In this document: positions 33,109 to 41,480 of the stretch, piece by piece | How positions within the stretch are numbered: position 1 is the stretch's first letter | Layout: every line of letters starts with the position of its first letter | NCBI RefSeq assembly: GCF_000413855.1 | Contig: NZ_ATGG01000061.1 | Span: 118,192-182,191, forward strand | DNA length: 64,000 bases | Source of the DNA: Acinetobacter gyllenbergii CIP 110306 = MTCC 11365 | GTDB lineage: Bacteria > Pseudomonadota > Gammaproteobacteria > Pseudomonadales > Moraxellaceae | Direction: 5' to 3' | Made by a program: the position numbers and the translations under genes | Notes under the pieces: model-generated | Told to the model about the DNA's origin: nothing | What the model saw: only the letters and a program-made list of their open reading frames with translations | Database searches by the model: none

Positions 33109-33864
33109 TTATTCATTCTTATCAGCAGGGAAAGCTTTTGGTGGAGGAGCATATTTAGACGGCTTTTCTTCTGCGGCTGCATCAGCAGATTTCAATGATT
33201 CAACTTGATAAATCGCTGTTCCAATAATGCCCGTATTCTGAATTGAGCCGTGATCCGAATTTGCCGCATAAGCATCCTCAGGCTTACTAAAGGTAAAAGA
33301 AGCAACAGCAGAGTCACTCTTACGGAAACCATCTATTGTAAGCTTACGATGTGGATAGAGCACATAACCAGCATTATTTCGGGAAGCTGCCCTACCATTT
33401 AAAACATCAATTCCATCAACACTTGCGACGATTTCATAGGTATTATCGGTATGGTTTTCATATTTTAATTGATAGCTTTGACCATCTTTTGCCGAGAGAT
33501 AATAGTTTTCACCATCCCGAGATAAAGCAAAGGGTTGATCAGTATCATCAACAATAGAAAAACTAATTTTCCCTGCTGCCAAAGAAATACTGTTTACGGT
33601 CTTGCCTCGGTATTGTTTATTGGCATAACGGACTTGTGATTCAGCAATCGGTTGCTCTGTTAAACGATTTAAATCCACCTCAGTCACATGCGAGCTAATC
33701 TCATCGCCCCATTTGGTACCCAGTTTCTCATCGACATCCACTTGGACATTCGCACTACTATCGGCAGCGTCTGCAGCTTCTGCTGCCACATCACTCTGTT
33801 TTTTACTGCACGCTGCTAAAAATAAACATAAAATAAAAGAGATTAAAAAATACAATTTTTTCAT
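33109..33864 (-). CDS. Lipoprotein of unknown function, 251 residues
   Basis: A signal sequence ends in the lipobox LAAC (C19), then an Ala/Asp-rich linker (AAEAADAADSSANVQVDVDE) and a beta-rich domain without recognised motifs, and finally a Pro-rich C-terminal end (YAPPPKAFPADKNE). It is expected to be membrane-anchored in the periplasm. A perfect palindrome (33910-33950) lies 46 bases upstream of its start. I do not recognise the family; it is clearly a real gene from its signal peptide and composition. Confidence 0.75.
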   Translation of the reverse strand: MKKLYFLISFILCLFLAACSKKQSDVAAEAADAADSSANVQVDVDEKLGTKWGDEISSHVTEVDLNRLTEQPIAESQVRYANKQYRGKTVNSISLAAGKISFSIVDDTDQPFALSRDGENYYLSAKDGQSYQLKYENHTDNTYEIVASVDGIDVLNGRAASRNNAGYVLYPHRKLTIDGFRKSDSAVASFTFSKPEDAYAANSDHGSIQNTGIIGTAIYQVESLKSADAAAEEKPSKYAPPPKAFPADKNE

Positions 33865-33909
33865 TTTAAACGTGATCCTAAATACAATTTTTATCTTTGT
33901 AAAAATAAT

Positions 33910-33950
33910 GGTGATTCATTTATATTGAGCTTCAATATAAATGAATCACC
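33910..33950 (-). terminator. Perfect 19-base inverted repeat, probable yggS terminator
   Basis: GGTGATTCATTTATATTGA is followed by GCT and its exact reverse complement. On the minus strand it is followed by ATTATTTTTAC, so it can end transcripts from yggS, whose stop lies 87 bases before it. The arms are longer and more AT-rich than other terminators in the window, so a second role, such as an operator for the downstream lipoprotein gene, is possible. Confidence 0.65.
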
Positions 33951-34036
33951 ATGTCATTCTAATTTATGCCGTTTTTTTCAGCAGTATAGATATTTTATAT
34001 AATTGTAATTTGTTCTTTATTTCTACACCTTATTAT

Positions 34037-34738
34037 TCAATTCACTTTAGATGAATTTGAATAATCCCTTGCTCCGAATAATGCAGTTCCCACCCGGACC
34101 ATAGTTGAACCCGCCGCAATTGCAACGTCCAGATCAGCAGACATGCCCATACTCAAGGTATCCCAGTCTTGCGGTTGCGCATGTTGAGCTTTCACTTGCT
34201 CAAATAGCACTTTAGCATCAGTAAATGCAGCATGATTTTCAGGTGTAGGAATCACCATCAAACCACGTAAACGGATATTTGGAAGTTGGCTGATGTGCTG
34301 AACCAACTCAACCACCTCAGTAGGTTGGCAACCATCTTTAGAATCTTGACCATCTATATTCACTTGCAGACAAATATTCAACGGTGGTAGAGCATCTAAA
34401 CGTTGACTAGATAAACGCTCAGCGATAATCAAACGATCAACCCCATGCACCCAATCAAATTTTTCCGCCAGATGTTTGGTTTTATTACGTTGTACATGAC
34501 CAATAAAATGCCATTCAATTTCTAAGTCTTGTAGTTGTTCAATTTTTTCTAGCGCTTCTTGCAAATAATTTTCACCAAAACAACGTTGTCCGACTGCATA
34601 CATTTCGCGAAGACTAGCACTAGGATGTGTCTTGGAAACAGCCAACAATTGCACCGTTGCAGGATCGCGTTGTACACGCTGACAAGCTTGTTCTATTTGA
34701 TGTAAAACAGATTGGCGGGATTGTAACGATTGATTCAT
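34037..34738 (-). CDS. yggS: YggS family pyridoxal phosphate-binding protein
   Basis: The 233-residue PLP-homeostasis protein has VQLLAVSKTHP, where the lysine binds PLP, CFGENYLQEALEK, IEWHFIGHVQRNKTKHL and the C-terminal LSMGMSADLDVAIAAGSTMVRVGTALFG, all standard. It helps balance vitamin B6 pools and amino acid metabolism. ATG 34738 fits the usual length; another ATG at 34753 adds five residues. It is divergent from pilT, as often seen in Acinetobacter and Pseudomonas. Confidence 0.93.
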   Translation of the reverse strand: MNQSLQSRQSVLHQIEQACQRVQRDPATVQLLAVSKTHPSASLREMYAVGQRCFGENYLQEALEKIEQLQDLEIEWHFIGHVQRNKTKHLAEKFDWVHGVDRLIIAERLSSQRLDALPPLNICLQVNIDGQDSKDGCQPTEVVELVQHISQLPNIRLRGLMVIPTPENHAAFTDAKVLFEQVKAQHAQPQDWDTLSMGMSADLDVAIAAGSTMVRVGTALFGARDYSNSSKVN

Positions 34739-34863
34739 TGACACAGTTCTCATTTACGAAATCTTTTTTTGCTTTCCATTCTTTAAGGTGTTGGTAAGCC
34801 CGAATGAAAGCCTTATATTATTCTACAAAATAATGAGACATTTTAGTTTGTTTCGGGGAAATT

Positions 34864-35901
34864 ATGGATATTACAGAATTACTCGCCTTTTCAGTTAAAA
34901 ATGGTGCTTCCGATTTACACCTTTCAGCGGGTATGCCTCCTATGATTCGTGTGGATGGTGAAGTTCGTCGTATTAACTTACCAGCACTTGAACATAAAGA
35001 TGTACATCGCTTGGTGTACGACATTATGAATGATAAACAACGCCGTGATTTTGAAGAAGATCTAGAAACTGACTTCTCATTTGAAGTACCGAATATTGCC
35101 CGTTTCCGTGTTAACGCATTTAACCAGAATCGTGGTGCAGGTGCGGTGTTCCGTACCATTCCATCTAAAGTTTTAACCATGGAAGATTTGGGCTTAGGTT
35201 CAATTTTCAAAGAAATTTGTGATTATCCTCGTGGAATTGTACTCGTCACAGGCCCAACGGGTTCGGGTAAATCGACGACCCTTGCAGCGATGATCGACTA
35301 TATTAACGAAAACCGTTATGACCATATTTTAACTGTCGAAGATCCAATCGAATTTGTCCATCAATCGAAAAAGTGTTTGATCAACCAACGTGAAGTGCAT
35401 CGTGATACACACGGATTTAATGCAGCACTACGCTCAGCACTGCGTGAAGACCCTGACATTATTCTGGTCGGTGAGATGCGTGACTTAGAAACCATCCGCT
35501 TGGCGTTGACCGCTGCGGAAACGGGTCACTTGGTGTTTGGTACACTGCATACCACTTCTGCAGCAAAAACCATTGACCGTGTCATCGACGTATTCCCTGC
35601 AGAAGAAAAAGACATGGTACGTGCCATGCTCTCTGAATCTCTACAGGCCGTCATTTCTCAAACACTATTGAAAAAGAATGGTGGTGGTCGTGTGGCTGCA
35701 CATGAAATCATGATCGGTATTCCAGCGATTCGTAACCTTGTGCGTGAAAACAAAGTTGCACAAATGTATTCTGCCATTCAGACGGGTGCTAACTACGGGA
35801 TGACCACACTGGACCAAAGCCTCAAAACATTGGTATCTAAAGGTTTAATTAGCCCACAAACTGCACGTACTGTTGCCAAACAACCTGAATCATTCCTATA
35901 A
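34864..35901 (+). CDS. pilT: Type IV pilus retraction ATPase PilT
   Basis: The 345-residue hexameric ATPase pulls type IV pili back for twitching motility and DNA uptake. The N-terminal PAS-like domain is followed by Walker A GPTGSGKST, the Asp box around ILTVEDPIEF, Walker B IILVGEMRD, the His box GHLVFGTLHT and the PilT C-terminal AIRNLVRENK. Length and motifs are complete. pilU follows 24 bases later on the same strand. Confidence 0.97.
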   Translation: MDITELLAFSVKNGASDLHLSAGMPPMIRVDGEVRRINLPALEHKDVHRLVYDIMNDKQRRDFEEDLETDFSFEVPNIARFRVNAFNQNRGAGAVFRTIPSKVLTMEDLGLGSIFKEICDYPRGIVLVTGPTGSGKSTTLAAMIDYINENRYDHILTVEDPIEFVHQSKKCLINQREVHRDTHGFNAALRSALREDPDIILVGEMRDLETIRLALTAAETGHLVFGTLHTTSAAKTIDRVIDVFPAEEKDMVRAMLSESLQAVISQTLLKKNGGGRVAAHEIMIGIPAIRNLVRENKVAQMYSAIQTGANYGMTTLDQSLKTLVSKGLISPQTARTVAKQPESFL

Positions 35902-35925
35902 AAATAAATGGATTAGAGAAATATC

Positions 35926-37044
35926 ATGGACTTTAATGATTTACTCAATTTGATGATTCAACAAAATGCATCGGACTTATTTGTCACTGCGGATGTTGAA
36001 CCTTCAATGAAAATTAACGGGCAGATCGTGCCTGTCTCTAAATCGAAACTTTCAGGGGAAATTGTAGGTCAACTGGTTCAATCCATCATGACCGACAAGC
36101 AGCGTAAAGAGTTTGCAGAGACGCGTGAATGTAACTTCGCGATCATGAACCGTGAAAAGACGGCGCGTTTCCGTGTCAGTGCTTTTCAGCAACGTGATAT
36201 GCCAGGCATGGTACTGCGTAAGATCGAAACGCATATTCCAAGCATGGACGATTTGAAGCTACCTGAAGTCCTCAAAGAATTGGCAATGACCAAACGTGGC
36301 ATTATCATTTTTGTTGGTGCAACAGGGACAGGTAAATCAACCTCCTTGGCTTCCATGATTGGTTTCCGTAACCAAAACTCGAAAGGTCATATCATCACCA
36401 TTGAAGACCCGATCGAATTTGTACATCAACATGCAGGCTGTATCGTGACACAGCGTGAAGTTGGGATTGATACCGACTCATTTGAAATTGCACTGAAAAA
36501 TACACTACGTCAGGCACCTGATGTGATCTTGATTGGTGAGATTCGTTCACGAGAAACCATGGACTATGCCATCGCTTTCGCTGAAACAGGTCACTTGGTA
36601 CTTGCCACCCTACATGCCAACAACGCCAACCAAGCTCTCGATCGTATCATTCACTTCTTTGAAGCCGATCGTCATAGTCAATTATATATGGACTTGTCGC
36701 TGAACTTAAAAGCACTCGTCGCACAGCAATTGATTCCTACACCAGATGGGAATTCACGTCGCGCTGCAATTGAGATTTTGATTAATACGCCGCTTTTGGC
36801 TGACTATATCCGTAAAGGTGAAATTCATGAGATTAAAGATCTGATGAAACGTTCACGCGAATTGGGTATGCAAACCTTTGACCAAGCCTTATTTGATCTT
36901 TATAAAGCTGGGCAAATTACCTACAAAGATGCCTTAAAGCATGCGGATTCACCAAACGACCTACGCCTGACCATCAAACTGTCAGAAGAAGGCGCAGACC
37001 AGTTATTGAGTGCTAGCCGCAATATCACCTTTGATGGTCAGTAA
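35926..37044 (+). CDS. pilU: Type IV pilus retraction ATPase PilU
   Basis: The 372-residue paralogue of PilT acts as an accessory retraction motor. Walker A is GATGTGKSTS, Walker B VILIGEIRS and the His box GHLVLATLHA. The C-terminal extension beyond the PilT core (about residues 345-372) is typical of PilU. It shares an operon with pilT and ends at a strong terminator. Confidence 0.96.
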   Translation: MDFNDLLNLMIQQNASDLFVTADVEPSMKINGQIVPVSKSKLSGEIVGQLVQSIMTDKQRKEFAETRECNFAIMNREKTARFRVSAFQQRDMPGMVLRKIETHIPSMDDLKLPEVLKELAMTKRGIIIFVGATGTGKSTSLASMIGFRNQNSKGHIITIEDPIEFVHQHAGCIVTQREVGIDTDSFEIALKNTLRQAPDVILIGEIRSRETMDYAIAFAETGHLVLATLHANNANQALDRIIHFFEADRHSQLYMDLSLNLKALVAQQLIPTPDGNSRRAAIEILINTPLLADYIRKGEIHEIKDLMKRSRELGMQTFDQALFDLYKAGQITYKDALKHADSPNDLRLTIKLSEEGADQLLSASRNITFDGQ

Positions 37045-37060
37045 TTCAAATTAAGCCATT

Positions 37061-37095
37061 AAAAAAGGGAAGGTTTTTGTAACCTTCCCTTTTTT
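37061..37095. terminator. Bidirectional terminator between pilU and fur
   Basis: AAAAAAGGGAAGGTT and AACCTTCCCTTTTTT form a long perfect stem between the two convergent genes. Confidence 0.9.
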
Positions 37096-37140
37096 ATTTG
37101 TTCAATTTTCGTGAACTTTTAAATTTTAACGCAATCACGC

Positions 37141-37578
37141 TTATTTTTTACGATAAGCCTCTTGGCATTCTGCATCACTACAGTAACCGTATAGGTTTAA
37201 AGAGTGTCCAGTTAGAGCAAAACCATGTTGGTCTGCAACTGAATGTTGCTCTTTCTCGATAATATCATTTGTAAATTCAATAACTTTATTACAATTTAAG
37301 CAAACAAGGTGATCATGATGATCTTCCTGCATGATTTCAAAAACAGAGTGATTGTTTTCAAAATGGTGACGCTGAATAATACCTGCAGCTTCGAATTGTG
37401 TTAACACACGGTAAACCGTCGCTAAGCCAACATCTTCACCTTGTTCAAGCAAGGTTTTATAAATATCTTCAGCACTTAAATGATGTTGTTTTGAATTTTC
37501 TAATAATTCCAAAATCTTAATACGAGGAAGGGTAACTTTAAGTCCAGCTTTGCGTAAGTCTTGATTGGAAATCGGCAT
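37141..37578 (-). CDS. fur: Ferric uptake regulator Fur
   Basis: The 145-residue metal-sensing repressor has the winged-helix DNA-binding domain (VTLPRIKILELLE, then GLATVYRVLTQFEAAGI) and the metal-binding EDHHDHLVCLNCNKVIEF with a later CSDAEC pair. It represses iron uptake genes when Fe2+ is present. It is divergent from bamE, the conserved arrangement in gammaproteobacteria. I see no convincing Fur box in the short intergenic region. Confidence 0.97.
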   Translation of the reverse strand: MPISNQDLRKAGLKVTLPRIKILELLENSKQHHLSAEDIYKTLLEQGEDVGLATVYRVLTQFEAAGIIQRHHFENNHSVFEIMQEDHHDHLVCLNCNKVIEFTNDIIEKEQHSVADQHGFALTGHSLNLYGYCSDAECQEAYRKK

Positions 37579-37689
37579 AAAAAAAGGTCTCTCAACAAAT
37601 CTTAAGTTGGAATAGGCAATAGAGTTTAGATGCAGTATGATCTATCCTTGAACCAAATGCATCATCATTTATCAGGATAGTGTAGCAAA

Positions 37690-38088
37690 ATGCAAAAAAT
37701 CATGCTGGCGTTGTTCGTCACTTCAGTACTTAGCGGTTGTTCAGTCTTTGGTGTTTATAAAGTTGATATTCCACAGGGAACACCATTAACCAAAGCACAA
37801 GCTTCTCAAGTACAAGTGGGCATGAGCTTTCAGCAAGTCCGTTTCTTGCTTGGTAGTCCAACAGTGACAGATCCACTGAATCCACAACGTTGGGACTACA
37901 TCTACAACTATATCCCAGGTACTTATGCGAAAAAAGCAAAAATACCTGCGGCTCACGGTCAACATCTAAAAGTTTATTTTGATGCGAATGGTAATGTCGA
38001 ACGCCTGGAAGGTTTAGATACGATTCCAGAGTCACAACCTGGTTTACCGGCATCAAAAGAAGCGATTTTGACTGCGCCACCACTATAA
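37690..38088 (+). CDS. bamE: Outer membrane assembly lipoprotein BamE
   Basis: The 132-residue lipoprotein (lipobox LSGC, C17) is a small member of the BAM complex that inserts beta-barrel proteins. The SmpA/OmlA domain has VQVGMSFQQVRFLLGSPTVTDP and the WDYIYNY segment. The tail is Pro-rich. The gene is divergent from fur and ends at a strong terminator shared with rnfH. Confidence 0.95.
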   Translation: MQKIMLALFVTSVLSGCSVFGVYKVDIPQGTPLTKAQASQVQVGMSFQQVRFLLGSPTVTDPLNPQRWDYIYNYIPGTYAKKAKIPAAHGQHLKVYFDANGNVERLEGLDTIPESQPGLPASKEAILTAPPL

Positions 38089-38106
38089 CGGCTTTCCCGT
38101 AAAAAG

Positions 38107-38139
38107 AAACCCCTCATCGAATCAATCGTGAGGGGTTTT
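38107..38139. terminator. Bidirectional terminator between bamE and rnfH
   Basis: AAACCCCTCA and TGAGGGGTTT form a 10-base perfect stem with an A-run before and T-rich sequence after. Confidence 0.88.
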
Positions 38140-38141
38140 CT

Positions 38142-38465
38142 TTATGAGCTTGATGGTCTAAAACGATTACCTTTAATAAATCGCCCAACTGGATTCTTCG
38201 CCGCCCGCTTACGCCGAATATCTTTCGGGTTAATGGTAAGCGCGCGATAGATCTCAACACGATCACCCGCATGCAACACGGTATCTGCTTCAATCTTGCT
38301 ACCAAATATTCCCAAATGCAAAAGCTCTGGCAAGCTTACCTGCTCAGCTAAGCCACTGGCATCAATCGCGTGTTGCGCCGTCATACCTTCATGAAAACGA
38401 ACTGCGAGATGAAATTGCTGCTCAGGTGATGCATAAGCCACCCAAACCTGTTGAACCTGCTCCAT
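38142..38465 (-). CDS. RnfH family ubiquitin-like protein
   Basis: The 107-residue beta-grasp protein has VAYASPEQQFHLAVRFHEGM at the N-terminus and VLHAGDRVEIYRALTINPKDIRRKRA, the RnfH signature. RnfH often neighbours bamE and ratA, and its role is not firmly known. The start ATG overlaps the stop of the upstream membrane gene (TAATG, one shared base), so translation is coupled. Confidence 0.9.
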   Translation of the reverse strand: MEQVQQVWVAYASPEQQFHLAVRFHEGMTAQHAIDASGLAEQVSLPELLHLGIFGSKIEADTVLHAGDRVEIYRALTINPKDIRRKRAAKNPVGRFIKGNRFRPSSS

Positions 38466-39547
38466 TACAGCACTTGCCCAATCACCGCAATCATTGCCAC
38501 CACAATTGAAAGTGGTAACACGATACGGATGGCAATACGCCAGAGGTTATAAAACAGCTCATTGCTAAAGCCCATCGCTTTGCGCAAATGGCTAATCTTC
38601 ATAATCCAGCCAGCAAACAATGCATAAACTAGGCAAATCACTAGTCCCCATAACATTAACAAGGTATTAAAAATTTGCTCGACTTGTGGCACAGCCCAAA
38701 TAGCAATTGCCGCTAGTAAAATGAGCCATTGCATCACAATCGCAAGTTGACGCTGCGCCAATTGCTCTTTGGCAAATTGAATTAATAAGGCAGCAGACAT
38801 TGTTGCCGCAAAAACCCATACTAACGCTGGAAGCTGTGTTTGAACTGAGAAAAAGCCAAATGCAATCACCGCAAGCAGTTGTGCCACCCAAATCGGCAAT
38901 ACCGCAGTTGTAGCGGCATCTTGCTGCTTCACTGCTGCTAAACTACTCTGCCAATATAAACCGAGGCCTAAACCACTTGCGACCAAAGCAAGTACTGTCG
39001 CATTGCCCCACTCCTTAAACTCGACACCCGTCCAATGCCATGCTTGTAAATGGGTTCCCATCACATTGGCAAGTACGAGTGCAGCGAGTACCCCGAGCAG
39101 GGTTAAAACGATTAAAAACTGACGAGGAATAAAAGACAGTGCCAATGCCACAACCGCAAAAATCGCAAAAACCACTTGGCTTGAGAGATCTAATCCAAGT
39201 TGTTGGCTGGTCACCTGTGTTGCTGTCATCAGCATACTGCCAGCAAAAAATGGGACAAAAACAACCGCCAACCATCCCACAATACGCCATTTTGGTGACG
39301 CATCTGCATCACGTGTTAAGCTAGAAAGTGCCTGTAATGCAGTCGTTTGCGAACGTTTAGCTAAAGCAATTTCAAGATAACCGATAGGTAATGCCAATAA
39401 AATCATGGTGCCTAACCACAGTAGCCAGAAATCGAATTGACGATCGATCTGGATTCCAACAGTAGGCGCCAATGTGGTAATCATGACAAAAGATAGGCAA
39501 AACGCCATCACTGGTGCAAGCCAGCGTGACAGAGTTGTGTCCTGCAT
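38465..39547 (-). CDS. Polytopic membrane protein, SNF-transporter-like
   Basis: The 360-residue protein is almost entirely hydrophobic, with 10 or more predicted membrane segments. The sequence around PIGYLEIALAKRSQTTALQALSSL recalls the sodium:neurotransmitter symporter (SNF) family loop after helix 2, and it ends with a single amphipathic segment and a last helix. It is shorter than typical SNF transporters (about 450). The substrate is unknown. It is translationally coupled to rnfH, an odd pairing that could hint at shared regulation. Confidence 0.6.
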   Translation of the reverse strand: MQDTTLSRWLAPVMAFCLSFVMITTLAPTVGIQIDRQFDFWLLWLGTMILLALPIGYLEIALAKRSQTTALQALSSLTRDADASPKWRIVGWLAVVFVPFFAGSMLMTATQVTSQQLGLDLSSQVVFAIFAVVALALSFIPRQFLIVLTLLGVLAALVLANVMGTHLQAWHWTGVEFKEWGNATVLALVASGLGLGLYWQSSLAAVKQQDAATTAVLPIWVAQLLAVIAFGFFSVQTQLPALVWVFAATMSAALLIQFAKEQLAQRQLAIVMQWLILLAAIAIWAVPQVEQIFNTLLMLWGLVICLVYALFAGWIMKISHLRKAMGFSNELFYNLWRIAIRIVLPLSIVVAMIAVIGQVL

Positions 39548-39720
39548 AATGCATTCCTTGAAAAATCTTTGAACTCATTGCGCTTTATGGAGTTTGCAAT
39601 GAAATATTCAATCTATTTTGCCTTTCTCACGCCTGAAAATCAAAACAAAAGATATCGAAAGAAAGAAGCAAATCACCTTACGATGATTTGCTGCGCACGA
39701 ATTATTATATTATTAAGTAA

Positions 39721-39771
39721 ACCCCTTATGTTCACTCATACCACTCCTTATTATTATTTATCATAAGGGGT
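39721..39771. terminator. Hairpin downstream of the bacteriohemerythrin gene
   Basis: ACCCCTTATG (39721-39730) is the reverse complement of CATAAGGGGT (39762-39771) with a 31-base loop. The plus strand has TCTTTTATT after it; the minus strand only TTTAC. It lies 20 bases past the hemerythrin stop. The loop contains AAGGAG and an 8-codon frame (39713-39739, minus). Its role as a terminator is uncertain. Confidence 0.5.
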
Positions 39772-39791
39772 CTTTTATTATTGTCTTATTA

Positions 39792-40241
39792 TTATGAGAA
39801 GAATCGAGAAAACCAGTTTTTCCCTTTTTTCTTTTCATTTTCCTTAATGATTCCAATCATATTTTCCTTTACAGCGCCCACATAATCTGCATCATCATGG
39901 CGGATATGGTTGATTAACCATTTTGATAGTGCTTCATGCAGCTCACTATCAATTTCTTGCCCCAACTCAAAACGTTGACGATAAGTCTCTATCTTTTTGA
40001 TAAATAAGTCATGTACACGCTTATGTGGTACGCGATATTTATAGTTTGCTTCTTCTTGTAAGCTTTCTTCAAAGGTAAAATGAGACTGGGTATAATCAAT
40101 GATATTATCCAAAATACCTTTTAATTTTGCCCGATCATCGCCCTCATTTAATTCATCAATTTCATTAATATAATCGAGAATGCGACGATGCTGATCATCA
40201 ATCACCTCGATTCCTGTATTATATTCGACAGACCATTTCAT
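39792..40241 (-). CDS. Bacteriohemerythrin
   Basis: The 149-residue O2-binding protein has the hemerythrin motif set: IDDQHRRILDYINE, then YTQSHFTFEE, YRVPHKRVHDLF, and LINHIRHDDADY, giving the expected five His and two carboxylate ligands of the di-iron site. I take the ATG at 40241; the TTG upstream gives six extra residues. It may store or sense oxygen. It stands alone, with AT-rich spacers on each side. Confidence 0.9.
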   Translation of the reverse strand: MKWSVEYNTGIEVIDDQHRRILDYINEIDELNEGDDRAKLKGILDNIIDYTQSHFTFEESLQEEANYKYRVPHKRVHDLFIKKIETYRQRFELGQEIDSELHEALSKWLINHIRHDDADYVGAVKENMIGIIKENEKKKGKNWFSRFFS

Positions 40242-40488
40242 ACCCAGATCGAACCCCAAACCATATTTGATTTATTGAATAAGAATATAATATCGGCAAA
40301 GCAATTAAATAAAAACACAGCATTTTTGTCAGATTTTAACTATTTATAAGAAAAATAAATTAAACCCTTGTTTTATATTTATTTTAATATTTTAACCAAT
40401 CAAAACGCTCAAGTATTTTTTAACCAGTTAGAAAAAATATCTATCTAATTTTATTAGAATAACTAAAAAATAAGAAGGTTTTACTCAT

Positions 40489-40526
40489 AAAAGGTATATC
40501 TAATATATATATTATTAATACCTTTT
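40489..40526 (-). terminator. Hairpin after the class II amidotransferase gene
   Basis: AAAAGGTAT and ATACCTTTT form a 9-base stem just beyond the stop at 40533. The remainder of 40242-40532 is AT-rich and contains the hemerythrin promoter region. No other feature is seen. Confidence 0.6.
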
Positions 40527-40532
40527 TAAATA

Positions 40533-41381
40533 TTAATACTGGTCTGCTTTAGTTACTCGTTTTAAGGCTGGGTTTTCTGCCTCACGGATTAAACGCTCCA
40601 CTCGAGTCAAGGCATGCAGAATCGGCTTACCGTGCTGAAATAAAATCATTTCCCCGGCTTGGTATGCTGTCCATGCTTCATTATGCGTTAAAGGCTCCGT
40701 TGTAATCACGGCAACCCGATCCTCAGGCGTGGTTACTTGACTAAAGTCGACTTCAACATCGAGATCAATTAAATGGGCTGGTTGAAATGGATATTCGCGG
40801 ACTAACCAATGCAGTTTGGTTGTGGCATAACTAAATAGCGCCTTGCCATTTGATAAACAGAAATTAAATGTGCCGTGCTCTGCAATCTGCGGAGCAATCC
40901 GCTGTAATAGTACAAAGATTTCTTCTAGGCTGGGTTCGGTGTAGCCAAAGGCTTCAACAAATTGATCCAGTAAATAACAAAATGCCAGTTCACTATCAGT
41001 ATTACCTACTGGCTCGAAACGGCCACTTAACTCAGGTTTAAAATCATGTAAATCGCCATTATGGGCAAAAATCCAATGTCTGCCCCATAACTCACGCAAA
41101 AAAGGATGTGAGTTTTCTAAATTGATTTTACCTTGCGTGGCTTTACGAATATGCGCAATCACATTACGAGACTTGATTGGATAGTTGCGGATTAAATCAG
41201 CAATAGGAGATTCAACTGCAGATTGATTATCCACAAATAATCGGCAGGCTTTATCTTCAAAAAAAGCGATCCCAAAACCATCACAGTGGTCAGAGGTCAC
41301 CCCTGCGCGTTGTGAAAACCCACGAAAAGAAAATGTAATATCTGTCGGGGTGGCGCAATTCATTCCTAATAGCTGGCACAT
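40533..41381 (-). CDS. Class II glutamine amidotransferase (YafJ-like)
   Basis: The 282-residue protein begins MCQLLGMNCATP, so Cys2 is the N-terminal nucleophile after methionine removal. RGFSQRAG, SDHCDGFGIAFF, IAHIRKATQG and NSHPFLRELWGRHWIFAHNGDL are the conserved Ntn-amidotransferase segments of the YafJ group. It releases ammonia or glutamyl groups from glutamine-like substrates. The actual substrate is unknown. Confidence 0.9.
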   Translation of the reverse strand: MCQLLGMNCATPTDITFSFRGFSQRAGVTSDHCDGFGIAFFEDKACRLFVDNQSAVESPIADLIRNYPIKSRNVIAHIRKATQGKINLENSHPFLRELWGRHWIFAHNGDLHDFKPELSGRFEPVGNTDSELAFCYLLDQFVEAFGYTEPSLEEIFVLLQRIAPQIAEHGTFNFCLSNGKALFSYATTKLHWLVREYPFQPAHLIDLDVEVDFSQVTTPEDRVAVITTEPLTHNEAWTAYQAGEMILFQHGKPILHALTRVERLIREAENPALKRVTKADQY

Positions 41382-41480
41382 ATCTTTTAACTATCTAACA
41401 TCTATGCCTATTGTGCATGAGGGAGAGATACCTTGTAAATCTCAATATGTGCTCACTATTAGATTAAGAATGATAAGGTA

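Noticed and set aside
33001..33198. A complete 65-residue gene
   Set aside because: Only the first 20 codons resemble a protein (HAD tail). The rest is antisense to the lipoprotein gene.
37579..37689. Fur box between fur and bamE
   Set aside because: The AT-rich sequence near 37655-37675 matches the consensus too weakly to call.
39569..39766. Plus-strand 65-codon open frame before the hemerythrin hairpin
   Set aside because: No proper ribosome binding site or protein-like pattern, and it ends inside the hairpin.
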